Assembly: GCA_038199375.1 (NCBI GenBank) | Contig: JBBPZA010000059.1 | Span: forward strand, 1 to 64,000 | Length of the DNA stretch: 64,000 nucleotides | Source of the DNA: JBBPZA01 sp038199375 | Lineage (GTDB): Bacteria > Actinomycetota > Thermoleophilia > Solirubrobacterales > Solirubrobacteraceae | Reading direction: 5' to 3' | In this document: positions 25,689-33,237 of the stretch, in pieces | Layout of the letters: the number at the start of each line of letters is the position of its first letter | Position numbering within the stretch: the stretch's first letter is position 1 | Program-made: the position numbers and the translations under genes | The notes under the pieces: model-generated | Told to the model about the DNA's origin: nothing | The model's input: only the letters and a program-made list of their open reading frames with translations | The model's database searches: none

Positions 25689-26387
25689 ATGCACCACCGG
25701 ATGCGCGCCGACGACCTCGTCCTCGTCCAGGGCGCCCGCGACACACGCCGGACGCTCCTGCTGTGGAACCGCGACTTCGGGACCGTCCTGGGACCCTGGC
25801 TGCTGGGCAGCCTCGCGGTCGCCGGCGCGCTCCTGGTGTCGACGTGGCTCGTGTCGCTCCTCGCCACGCCCGACCCCACCCCGGTGTGGTCGCCGAGCGA
25901 CAAGCCCCACGCCGTCGTCTTCATCCTGCTCGCCAACAGCCTGGTGCTGGCCCTGCACGCCATGGCCTGCGTCGCGGGCTTCATCGCCGGCAGCTCGCTG
26001 CCCGCCGAGGCGGCCCGCTACCGCGGGGCGTGGCGCAAGGTCCACGACCACGCGGGACGGGCCGCGATGGCCTTCGTCGGGTGCGCGACGCTCTTCTCGC
26101 TGACCACCCAGGCCTGGATCCTCGGCCAGACGGCCGCCGACTCGGCCAGCGATCTGGGCATCTCGACGCTCGAGCTGCTCGTTGGGGTCCTCCCCCACGC
26201 GGCGCCGGAGCTCGTCGCGCTCTTCCTCCCGCTCGCCGCGTGGCTGATCGCCAGCCGGCGCGGCGCCTGGCACGAGCTGCTCGCCGCGACGGTCGTCACG
26301 GTCGCCCTCGCGGTCCCCGTCCTCGTGATCTCGGCGCTCATCGAGGTCTACCTGAGCCCGCAGGTCATCGCCGCGCTGGCCTCGTAG
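25689..26387 (+). CDS. SpoIIM-like membrane protein (DUF95)
   Basis: 232 residues with about five to six hydrophobic helices. The pattern near the end (LVGVLPHAAPELVALFLPLAAWL followed by LVISALIEVYLSP) follows the stage II sporulation protein M/DUF95 family, whose usual motif is PHG-x2-E(L/I)-x-A. The second Gly/His region is altered (PHAAPE). In non-spore formers the family is often linked to RDD or exported-protein genes; function unproven. Starts at GTG 25683, ATG 25689 and ATG 25701 are possible and lack a Shine-Dalgarno. It precedes trxA by 60 bp. Confidence 0.7.
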   Translation: MHHRMRADDLVLVQGARDTRRTLLLWNRDFGTVLGPWLLGSLAVAGALLVSTWLVSLLATPDPTPVWSPSDKPHAVVFILLANSLVLALHAMACVAGFIAGSSLPAEAARYRGAWRKVHDHAGRAAMAFVGCATLFSLTTQAWILGQTAADSASDLGISTLELLVGVLPHAAPELVALFLPLAAWLIASRRGAWHELLAATVVTVALAVPVLVISALIEVYLSPQVIAALAS

Positions 26388-26403
26388 TCGTCACTACACT
26401 TTG

Positions 26404-26409
26404 TATAGT
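26404..26409 (+). promoter_or_regulatory. Possible -10 box for trxA
   Basis: TATAGT in an unusually A/T-rich patch 38 nt before the trxA start. No convincing -35 at the right spacing. Confidence 0.35.
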
Positions 26410-26447
26410 CAAAGGCAGCACAAGCGAGCGCGAGGAGACCGAGGTCA

Positions 26448-26774
26448 ATGGCAGGCACCATCGACGAAGTGACCGACATCAACTTCCAGGCTGAGGTGCT
26501 CGAGGCCGACACCCCTGTCCTGGTGGACTTCTGGGCTCCCTGGTGCGGGCCCTGCCGCGTCGTGGGGCCCGTCCTCGAAGAGATCAACAACGAGCGCGAG
26601 GACCTGCGCATCGTCAAGCTCAACATCGACGACAACCAGCAGACCGCCGCCAAGTTCGAGGTCCTCTCGATCCCGACGATGATCCTCTTCAAGGCCGGTC
26701 AGCCGGTCAAGAAGGTCATCGGCGCCTACCCAAAGAGGCGCCTCGAAGCAGAGCTGGAGCCGGCGCTGGCCTGA
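26448..26774 (+). CDS. trxA: Thioredoxin
   Basis: 108-residue thioredoxin with the active site FWAPWCGPCR (Cys-Gly-Pro-Cys), the cis-Pro loop SIPTMILF and C-terminal helix. General cytoplasmic disulfide reductase substrate of thioredoxin reductase. Start ATG 26448 is preceded by GAGGAG and CGAGG; a TATAGT box lies 38 nt upstream. It stands at the end of the SpoIIM-like gene and is convergent with the small minus-strand gene at 26858. Confidence 0.97.
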   Translation: MAGTIDEVTDINFQAEVLEADTPVLVDFWAPWCGPCRVVGPVLEEINNEREDLRIVKLNIDDNQQTAAKFEVLSIPTMILFKAGQPVKKVIGAYPKRRLEAELEPALA

Positions 26775-26857
26775 GGGCGGCCGGGCAAGTCGCCCAGCGC
26801 GGGCGGGTTCGCTGACGCCAGCCGTTCCCGCCGCCACGGTCCTCATCGAGAGCCGCG

Positions 26858-27064
26858 CTAGTACCAGCGGCGCTGGCGCTTGGCTTCGGCGATCTCGCGC
26901 AGGCGGGCGATCTCGCGCAGGCGCTCGATGTTGCGCATCACGCGCTCCCGGCGTACCGCGTTGCGCTCGCCCATCTCCCGGACCATCTTGGTCATGGGAC
27001 CGATCTCGGCCGCGGGACCGATGTCGGTCGCGGAATCCTGCCGGCTAGGGGGCTGAGTAGTCAT
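26858..27064 (-). CDS. Small charged helical protein
   Basis: 68 residues, almost entirely charged after residue 20 (RERVMRNIERLREIARLREI), predicted to be one long amphipathic helix ending KRQRRWY. Start ATG 27064 has GGAGAGG 5 nt upstream. It lies 16 bp downstream of the membrane coiled-coil gene, in the ileS-led cluster. Not recognised; interaction with the neighbouring membrane protein is a guess. Confidence 0.6.
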   Translation of the reverse strand: MTTQPPSRQDSATDIGPAAEIGPMTKMVREMGERNAVRRERVMRNIERLREIARLREIAEAKRQRRWY

Positions 27065-27080
27065 GTCTACCTCTCCAAGG

Positions 27081-27446
27081 TTAGGGCACTCGCCCGCGCG
27101 CGTCGAGTCGATGGCCGACGTTATCCAGCGCGGCCTGGTGATCATCGATTTGCTCTTGCAGATCGGCGAGCGTTGCCGTCGTCTTGCTCGTCTCCTCTGC
27201 GTAGTATCCGATCCCGGTGGTCGAGAGCTGCGTGGGCAGATGTCCGGCGGCAGCGCGGGCAAGCACCGTGGCCACCGTGACGCCAAGGGCGAACAGGGCG
27301 CCGGCGCGTAACGCGTGCAGCATCGCGGTCGAGCCGAGCGCGACGGAGGGCAGCCGATCCGGGGTGCCCTCGAGGAGCGTGACGAGCACCGCAGCGGCGA
27401 GCCAGAGTCCGAGCGGCATCAGGTAGCGCACACGCGGGTCGGTCAT
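27081..27446 (-). CDS. Small membrane protein with C-terminal coiled coil
   Basis: 121 residues. Two hydrophobic segments (LMPLGLWLAAAVLVTLLE and ALRAGALFALGVTVATVLA) are followed by a hydrophilic helical tail (TATLADLQEQIDDHQAALDNVGH) that could be a coiled coil. Start ATG 27446 fits a short cytoplasmic N-terminus. Between an alkyltransferase-like gene and a small charged-protein gene on the same strand. Function unknown. Confidence 0.65.
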   Translation of the reverse strand: MTDPRVRYLMPLGLWLAAAVLVTLLEGTPDRLPSVALGSTAMLHALRAGALFALGVTVATVLARAAAGHLPTQLSTTGIGYYAEETSKTTATLADLQEQIDDHQAALDNVGHRLDARGRVP

Positions 27447-27513
27447 CACGCCCACGAATCGCCGGGCGCGGGTAGGCGCCGTGGCCCGCCGACGGACGCG
27501 ACCTGGCCGTCCG

Positions 27514-27843
27514 TCACGCGGCCTCCGCGCCCGGGGATGGGTCCGCGGCGTCACCCTCCGGACGCAGCCTCGACGCCGGGTCCGCGCGCCCGCCGGCGAA
27601 GACCACGCCCTCGCGCTCGAGCTCGCGGCGCACGCGCTCGGGGTCGCCCAGGGCGGTCGCTGCGACGGTGCCGTCGGCCTTGAGCACGCGGTGGGCGCCC
27701 TCGACCTCGTCGCGGATGAAGCGCTGGTTGAGCGTGCGGGCCTGGGCCGGGTTGCCGCCGGCCTCGGCGACGACGTCGGCGTAGCTCATCCACCTCCCCT
27801 CCGGGATCCTCTCGACGACCTCCTGGAGTCGCTTCGCGTCCAT
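27514..27843 (-). CDS. Alkyltransferase-like protein (MGMT fold, no catalytic Cys)
   Basis: 109 residues with the DNA-binding domain of O6-alkylguanine-DNA alkyltransferases: IPEGRWMSYADVVAEAGG, then ARTLNQRFI (arginine finger region) and HRVLKADGTVA. The active-site PCHR is replaced by GAHRV, so the alkyl-accepting Cys is absent. Proteins of this kind (ATLs) bind alkylated guanine and hand it to nucleotide excision repair. Start ATG 27843 has GGAGGAGG directly upstream. It follows ileS with a 78-bp gap containing a hairpin. Confidence 0.88.
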   Translation of the reverse strand: MDAKRLQEVVERIPEGRWMSYADVVAEAGGNPAQARTLNQRFIRDEVEGAHRVLKADGTVAATALGDPERVRRELEREGVVFAGGRADPASRLRPEGDAADPSPGAEAA

Positions 27844-27889
27844 CTCCTCCTCCTCCCAAATCGCTGGAGGAGGCGACGCTACGCCCGTG

Positions 27890-27913
27890 CCGCACCGGTC
27901 AGGCCGGGTGCGG
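27890..27913 (-). terminator. Hairpin after ileS
   Basis: CCGCACC (27890-27896) pairs with GGTGCGG (27907-27913), with two further inner G-C pairs, starting 8 bp after the ileS stop on the minus strand. No T run, so it may only attenuate read-through into the ATL gene. Confidence 0.4.
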
Positions 27914-27921
27914 GTGTCTTG

Positions 27922-30900
27922 TCACACGGGCTGCACGACTATGCGCAACTTGCGCCCTTCGATGAGGGTGGAAGCGCCCTCCGCCGCGCCGTCGTAGGCG
28001 ACCGAGGTTGCGAGGGTCTCGCCCGCCACGTAGGCCTCGTCGCGGCGGATCGCGTCGAGCAGATCGCCGTCGCCGGTCAGCGTCAGTGCGACCCGGTCCT
28101 CGACCGCCAGGCCCGACGCCTTGCGCGTCGCCTGGATCGCGTGGACCGCCTCGCGAACCCATCCCTCGCGGCGCAGCTCATCGTCGATCGCGAGATCGAG
28201 CGCCACGGCGTGGCTTCCCTCCCGCTCGAGCTGATAGCCCTCTAGAGGCATCAGCGAGAGCTGGAGATCGGCCGCGTCGAGCTCGTGGTCGCGGCCGTCG
28301 ATCGCGACGCCGATGCGCCGGCCCTCGCGAAGCGCCTGCGCCACGTGCTCTGGCTCCAACGCGCCCACCGCCGCCACGACCTGGGGCATGTGCTTTCCGA
28401 AGCGGGGACCGAGCGTCCGGTAGTTGGGCTTGACCTCGTAGCGGCCCAGGTCGTCGGCCTCGGAGACGAAGCGCAGCGTCTTGACGTTGAGCTCCTCGCG
28501 GACGACCTCATCCAGTCGCTCGATCGCCGCCCGCTCGCGGCCCGCGGCCACGACGGCCGCCTCGCGCAAAGGCTGGCGCACCTTGAGCTTCGCCTGCCCG
28601 CGCGCGGCCAAGCCGAGTCGGACGGTCTCGCGCGCGGTCGCCATCGCGAACTCCAGCTCGGGATCTCGCTCGCCGGCCCGCGGCCAGTCGCACAGGTGGA
28701 CGCTGGGCTCGGCCCCGTCGAGGTTGTCGTAGATCTCGTCGGCCACGAACGGGGTGAACGGCGCCAGCAGCTTGGCGACCGTCACCAGGCAGTGGCGCAG
28801 GGTCGCGAAGGCGGTGGAGTCCTCCCTCCAGAAGCGCCGCCGCGAGCGGCGCAGATACCAGTTGGAGAGGTCGTCGACGAACGTCGCGATCGCACGGCCG
28901 GATGTGGTCGCGTCGTAGGCGTCCAGGCGCTCGGTCACGGTCTCGACGGTGGCGGCCAGGCGGGAGAGAGCCCAGCGGTCGAGCTCGGTGGGTGGCCCGC
29001 CCTCCTCTACCGCCGTGCCCGCGAGGTTCGCGTAGAGGACGTAGAAGCTGTAGGTGTTCCACAGCTGGAGCAGGAACTGGCGCACCGACTCGCCGACCGT
29101 CTCGGTGCTGAACCGGTAGCCGTCCCACGGCTGCTTGGAGGTCAGGTAGTACCAGCGGAAGGCGTCGGCCCCACGGGCGTCGAGGACCTCCCAAGGATCG
29201 ACGATGTTGCCCAGCGACTTGGACATCTTCTTGCCCTCGGGATCGAGGATCAGCCCGAGGCACACGACGTTCTCGTAGGGCGCGCGGTCGAAGAGCAAAG
29301 ACGAGATGGCCAGCAGCGAGTAGAACCACCCCCGTGTCTGGTCGAGCGCTTCGCAGATGAAGTCGGCCGGAAAGCGCTCGCGGAAGCGCTCCTCGTTCTC
29401 GAAGGGCGCGTGGTGCTGGGCGAAGGGCATGGCCCCCGAGTCGAACCACACGTCGATGACCTCGGGCACCCGGGTCATGGGCTGCGCGCACTCCGTGCAC
29501 GGGAAGCCGATCTCGTCGACCCACGGCCGATGAGGATCGGTCACGGCGACGCCCGACAGGGACTCGAGCGCCGCGAAGCTCCCGATGCACCGGACGTGGC
29601 CGTCGGGGCAGCGCCAGACCGGAAGAGGAGTCCCCCAGTAGCGCTCGCGCGAGAGCGCCCAGTCCACGTTTCCCTCGAGCCACTTACCGAAGCGCCCGTG
29701 CTTGATGTGCCCGGGGTACCAGTTGACCGTCTCGTTGGCGGCCAGCAGACGGTCGCGGTGCTGCTGGGTGCGGATGTACCAGGAGGGCTTGGCGTAGTAG
29801 AGCAGCGGGGTTCCGCAACGCCAGCAGTGCGGGTAGGCGTGCTCGTAGCACTCGGCGCGCAGCAGACGGCCGCGACTGGAGAGGTCTGCGACGAGGTCGG
29901 CGTCTGCCTCCTTGACCCAGCGCCCGGCATACGGGCCGATGCGCTCGTCGTAGGTGCCGTCGCCCAGCACCGGGTTGACCACGGCAAGGCCGTGCTCCTC
30001 GCCGAGCCGGAAGTCGTCCTCGCCGAAGGCGATGGCGGTGTGGACGAGGCCGGTGCCGTCCTGCGCAGTGACGAAGTCGGCGGGCAGGACCGTGTGGCCC
30101 TTGGGTCCGTAGGCCTCGCCGGGAATGAACGGGAAGGGCGGCTCGTAGCGGGTGCCCTCGAGGGCGACGCCCTCGATCCGACCGAGGATCTGCGCCTCCT
30201 CTCCGAGCACGCGCTCGACGAGCGGCTCGGCCAGGACGTAGACCTCGCCGCCGGCCACGCGCGCGCGCACGTAGGTCATCGCGGGGTCGATCGCCACCGC
30301 CGCGTTGGAGACCAGCGTCCACGGGGTGGTGGTCCACACGAGCAGCTCGTCGCCGGGCTCGAGCCCGCCGCCGGCGGGCGCTTCGGTGACCGGGAGGCGC
30401 ACGTAGACGCTGGGATCGACGACGTCCTCGTAGCCCAGCGCGACCTCGTGCGAGGAGAGCGAGGTCCCGCAGCGCGGGCAGTAGGGAACCACCTTGTGAC
30501 CCTCGTAGAGCAGGCCGCGATCCCACAGCTCCGAAAGCGCCCACCAGACGGACTCGACGTAGGTGGCGTCAAGCGTTCGGTAGGCGTCGTCGAGGTCGAT
30601 CCAGAAGCCGATGCGCTCGGTGAGCCGGTTCCACTCCTCGATGTAGTGCAGCGCCGACTCGCGGCAGCGCTGATTGAACTCGGCGATACCGTAGGCCTCG
30701 ATCTCCGTCTTCGAGGAGATGCCCAGCTCCTGCTCGACCGCGATCTCCACCGGCAGCCCGTGGCAGTCCCATCCGCCCTTTCGCTCGACGTAGTGCCCGC
30801 GCATGGTCTTGTAGCGCGGGAAGATGTCCTTGAACACCCGCCCGAGGACGTGGTGGGATCCGGGTCGCCCATTGGCCGTCGGGGGTCCCTCGTAGAAGGT

Positions 30901-31032
30901 CCATGGCGGCGCCCCCTCCCGGCGGCGTAGCGACTCGCGGAACACGTCGCGCTCGCGCCAGCGCTCGAGCACCTGCTCCTCGAGCTCGGGGAGCGATTGC
31001 CGGGGATCGACGGGGCGGTGCAACGGGGCCAT
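27922..31032 (-). CDS. ileS: Isoleucyl-tRNA synthetase, type 2
   Basis: 1036-residue class I aminoacyl-tRNA synthetase charging tRNA-Ile. The HIGH-equivalent lies in PTANGRPGSHHVLGR, the editing-domain motif is WTTTPWTLVSN, and the KMSKS loop is GKKMSKSLGNIVDPW. The GxPGxHH version of the first motif marks the eukaryote-like type 2 enzymes, which include mupirocin-resistant forms. Zinc-type cysteines occur in CPRCG and CWRCG. Start ATG 31032 has GAGGAG 5 nt upstream. The 93-bp leader shows no T-box element. It heads a minus-strand cluster with the ATL and two small genes. Confidence 0.97.
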   Translation of the reverse strand: MAPLHRPVDPRQSLPELEEQVLERWRERDVFRESLRRREGAPPWTFYEGPPTANGRPGSHHVLGRVFKDIFPRYKTMRGHYVERKGGWDCHGLPVEIAVEQELGISSKTEIEAYGIAEFNQRCRESALHYIEEWNRLTERIGFWIDLDDAYRTLDATYVESVWWALSELWDRGLLYEGHKVVPYCPRCGTSLSSHEVALGYEDVVDPSVYVRLPVTEAPAGGGLEPGDELLVWTTTPWTLVSNAAVAIDPAMTYVRARVAGGEVYVLAEPLVERVLGEEAQILGRIEGVALEGTRYEPPFPFIPGEAYGPKGHTVLPADFVTAQDGTGLVHTAIAFGEDDFRLGEEHGLAVVNPVLGDGTYDERIGPYAGRWVKEADADLVADLSSRGRLLRAECYEHAYPHCWRCGTPLLYYAKPSWYIRTQQHRDRLLAANETVNWYPGHIKHGRFGKWLEGNVDWALSRERYWGTPLPVWRCPDGHVRCIGSFAALESLSGVAVTDPHRPWVDEIGFPCTECAQPMTRVPEVIDVWFDSGAMPFAQHHAPFENEERFRERFPADFICEALDQTRGWFYSLLAISSLLFDRAPYENVVCLGLILDPEGKKMSKSLGNIVDPWEVLDARGADAFRWYYLTSKQPWDGYRFSTETVGESVRQFLLQLWNTYSFYVLYANLAGTAVEEGGPPTELDRWALSRLAATVETVTERLDAYDATTSGRAIATFVDDLSNWYLRRSRRRFWREDSTAFATLRHCLVTVAKLLAPFTPFVADEIYDNLDGAEPSVHLCDWPRAGERDPELEFAMATARETVRLGLAARGQAKLKVRQPLREAAVVAAGRERAAIERLDEVVREELNVKTLRFVSEADDLGRYEVKPNYRTLGPRFGKHMPQVVAAVGALEPEHVAQALREGRRIGVAIDGRDHELDAADLQLSLMPLEGYQLEREGSHAVALDLAIDDELRREGWVREAVHAIQATRKASGLAVEDRVALTLTGDGDLLDAIRRDEAYVAGETLATSVAYDGAAEGASTLIEGRKLRIVVQPV

Positions 31033-31125
31033 CGGGCTCCTCACTGTAGGCGCTGGCCCAGGCGCGGCAACGACTCGCAGCGGGGGGCGAGGCGGCGCGG
31101 GCCGGAGGCAGGCGGGGCGCCCGGG

Positions 31126-32022
31126 CTATGCGCCGCGAAGGACTCGCGCGGGGGGCGGGCCGTCGAGCGCCGCGCCTGACGAGGACCGCACGATCGCGGG
31201 GCCCGTCAACCGTTCCAGGAGCATCTGTCGGGCCCCGACCGGCGAAGTCCCCAGCCGGCAGACCGTGCTCGCCCCGGTGTCGGGAAGCGCCCCGCGGAAG
31301 TCGAAGACCTCCACCTGCGGCACGGCCTGGCGCACGGCGTAGACGAGGCGGCCGAGAACGTCCATGGTCGCACGGCGACCGGTGAGGACGACCGCCGCCG
31401 GACCCAGCGCGCGCAGCGCGCGCTTGAGGCGGACCGGGTCGACTTCCACCTCGACGGTCAGGGTGCGCAGCCCTCCCCGCCGAAGGGCCAGCTCGAGGGC
31501 CGCGACGTAGAGCGCGTCGGCGTCGTAGGCTTGCGCCGCATCGACCACGAGGACGCCCTCTGGGCGCGTCGCGGGCGGAGCGAGCCGCTGGGCTGCCGCG
31601 AGCCAGCCGGCGGCCCGCCGCCAGGCGAAGTGAAGCTCGGGACCGGCGGGCTCTTCGTCGCCCAGAGACTCGACTGCCGGCAGGAGCAGCTCCTCGACCG
31701 TCCGCTCGACGGAGCGCACCACGAGGCTCTCCTCGAGCAGGCGATCGGACTTCTCCTCGTCGAAGCTCGCAAAGGCCGCCCGCAGGCGAGCGCAGGTCGA
31801 GGGACCCTCACCCCGTTCCCGCGCGAGGGAGACGGCGGAGGAGATGTTCTGCGTCTCCTCGAAGGCCTGGCGCAGCGCCTCGACCTCGACGAGGTCGTAC
31901 TGGCGGTGGCCGCCCGCCGTGCGCCGCGGCGTCGGGAACCCGAAACGGCGCTCCCAGGTGCGAAGCGTGTTGGGGCTCACGCCGAGCATGACAGCAGCGG
32001 CGTTCGTGCGCATGGCCGTCAT
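31126..32022 (-). CDS. MerR/CarH-like regulator with degenerate B12-binding domain
   Basis: 298 residues. Residues 5-75 are a MerR winged helix (AAVMLGVSPNTLRTWERRFGF, GGHRQYDLVEVEAL). The middle is a helical cap and the C-terminal half a Rossmann fold, as in CarH/LitR light-sensing repressors. The cobalamin-binding signature (xxHxxG) is missing: the corresponding stretch reads AQAYDADALYVAALEL. The cap keeps an E-x-H pair (PELHFAWRR). So it probably does not bind B12 and may respond to another cue. Alternative starts at 32013 and 32082; none has a Shine-Dalgarno. A BldC-like gene lies 75 bp upstream on the same strand. Confidence 0.85.
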   Translation of the reverse strand: MTAMRTNAAAVMLGVSPNTLRTWERRFGFPTPRRTAGGHRQYDLVEVEALRQAFEETQNISSAVSLARERGEGPSTCARLRAAFASFDEEKSDRLLEESLVVRSVERTVEELLLPAVESLGDEEPAGPELHFAWRRAAGWLAAAQRLAPPATRPEGVLVVDAAQAYDADALYVAALELALRRGGLRTLTVEVEVDPVRLKRALRALGPAAVVLTGRRATMDVLGRLVYAVRQAVPQVEVFDFRGALPDTGASTVCRLGTSPVGARQMLLERLTGPAIVRSSSGAALDGPPPARVLRGA

Positions 32023-32082
32023 GGGAAGAGGGTTTGTGACGCCTTGCGCGCGTTCCCGCAAGGAGCGCAAGGAAGCGTGCAC

Positions 32083-32112
32083 CTACTGCGGTTGGTGCTA
32101 CTGCGGTTGGTG
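32083..32112. repeat. 15-bp perfect tandem duplication across a stop codon
   Basis: CTACTGCGGTTGGTG occurs twice in direct contact (32083-32097 and 32098-32112). The second copy contains the stop of the BldC-like gene, so a second in-frame stop with the same five codons before it lies just beyond. Confidence 0.85.
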
Positions 32113-32301
32113 CTGCTCCAGCGAAAGGAGGAACTCCTCGATCTGCTCGCGGCTGAAGCGGCGCTGGCCGCCGGGAGTGCGGGAAGCCTTCAGGTGGCCC
32201 AAGTCGGCCCAGCGCCGAACGGTGCCCAGGGAGACGCCGAGCTCGCGGGCGGCCTGGGAGGTCGAGAGACCCAGGCGGTTGGTGGTGGTATCGGTAGGCA
32301 T
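32098..32301 (-). CDS. bldC: BldC-type MerR-like excisionase-family DNA-binding protein
   Basis: 67 residues forming a single winged helix-turn-helix (LSTSQAARELGVSLGTVRRW, HLKASRTPGGQRRFSREQIEEF). This is the architecture of BldC, a small actinobacterial developmental regulator that binds direct repeats cooperatively. Start ATG 32301 has AAAGG 5 nt upstream. The gene ends inside a 15-bp tandem duplication. It may regulate the adjacent MerR-like gene. The symbol rests on family resemblance; the exact orthology is not certain. Confidence 0.85.
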   Translation of the reverse strand: MPTDTTTNRLGLSTSQAARELGVSLGTVRRWADLGHLKASRTPGGQRRFSREQIEEFLLSLEQHQPQ

Positions 32302-32416
32302 GTGAGCCTTTTCGGCAGTTTGGCGCACTCGCATGAGCGGCGCTGGTCGTGCACGAGGTTCACGCCAAGATCCTGCGAGGTGGCGGGCGATGTGCTTCGG
32401 TGCGAGGATCCTCCCG

Positions 32417-32686
32417 ATGGGGCGCCTCGACGAGCTCGACCTGTCGCTCTCACTCTCCCGCACCGAGGAGGCCGACCAGCCGTGGGCGCGATGGACGCTC
32501 GTCGAGGGCGAGTCCAAGCGCTACGCGCGAGTGAAGGTGGTCTCCGAGACGGTCGCCCAGATCGAGGCCGGCATGCGCGCGCGGGGCTTCGAGCCGCCGA
32601 CGCCCATCTCCGACGGGAGTGGCCGGCGCCCGAAGGCCGGCGAGCGCAGAAGCGTCGAAGCGTCGGCGATCGGGAGCGACTCCTGA
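32417..32686 (+). CDS. Small hypothetical protein
   Basis: 89 residues from ATG 32417, beginning GRLDELDLSLSLSRTEEADQ and containing WTLVEGESKRYARVKVVSET, then a polar Arg/Ser-rich tail. G/C-rich third positions support coding. Divergent from the BldC-like gene (115 bp). Not recognised. Confidence 0.5.
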   Translation: MGRLDELDLSLSLSRTEEADQPWARWTLVEGESKRYARVKVVSETVAQIEAGMRARGFEPPTPISDGSGRRPKAGERRSVEASAIGSDS

Positions 32687-32706
32687 GGCCCCGCGGTGAC
32701 GGGCTG

Positions 32707-33159
32707 ATGCGTGCGCTGAGGGCGATTCCCGTGCTCGCCGCCTTCGCGGTTGCGGCGGGGTGCTCGCAGAGCGAGCCCGCCATCCCGCCCGCGTGCCTTC
32801 AGGGCCAGGGGGCGGTGACCGGCGCGCTGCGCAGCGCGCCGGGGGCGGTCTCATTCGCCGACGGCACGCGATTGTCGGCGTGCATCGAACGCGCCGACAG
32901 CGGCGCAGAGCTTCAGGAAGTCGGGACCTCCTACGTCGGTGTGGCCTCCACGCTGGCCGAGGCCGTCCCGCGCTCCGACGCCGCCGCCCTGCAGCTCGGC
33001 TATCTCGTCGGCGCGACGCGGCGCGGCGCCGCCAACACCAACGGAACGGGCATGGAGCTTCTCCGCCGAATGGAGCTGACGATCGGAATCGACGGACCGC
33101 CTCCGTCTCGCCGGGCGGCCTACGCGCGCGGGCTGGCCGCCGGCCACCGCGCCGGCTAG
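32707..33159 (+). CDS. Putative lipoprotein
   Basis: 150 residues with a lipoprotein signal peptide: positive N-terminus, hydrophobic core and lipobox VAAGC with Cys19 as the lipidation site. The mature part is polar and contains two further cysteines (PACLQ, LSACIE) that may form a disulfide. No family recognised. A hairpin overlaps the stop codon. Confidence 0.75.
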   Translation: MRALRAIPVLAAFAVAAGCSQSEPAIPPACLQGQGAVTGALRSAPGAVSFADGTRLSACIERADSGAELQEVGTSYVGVASTLAEAVPRSDAAALQLGYLVGATRRGAANTNGTGMELLRRMELTIGIDGPPPSRRAAYARGLAAGHRAG

Positions 33160-33174
33160 CGGCGCCCCGCCGCT
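33158..33174 (+). terminator. Short perfect hairpin at the lipoprotein stop codon
   Basis: AGCGGCG-CCC-CGCCGCT, 7-bp perfect stem starting within the TAG stop; no T run after it. Confidence 0.45.
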
Positions 33175-33237
33175 CGTCCACCGGGGGCCCTCGGGTACCG
33201 TGTGGAGGACCGCAAGCGGGAGGGAAGGAACAGGCTC

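Noticed and set aside
28285..30930. 881-codon plus-strand frame opposite ileS
   Set aside because: Antisense to a complete isoleucyl-tRNA synthetase; no recognisable motif.
31033..31125. T-box riboswitch upstream of ileS
   Set aside because: The leader is only 93 bp and lacks the T-box core sequence and a specifier stem.
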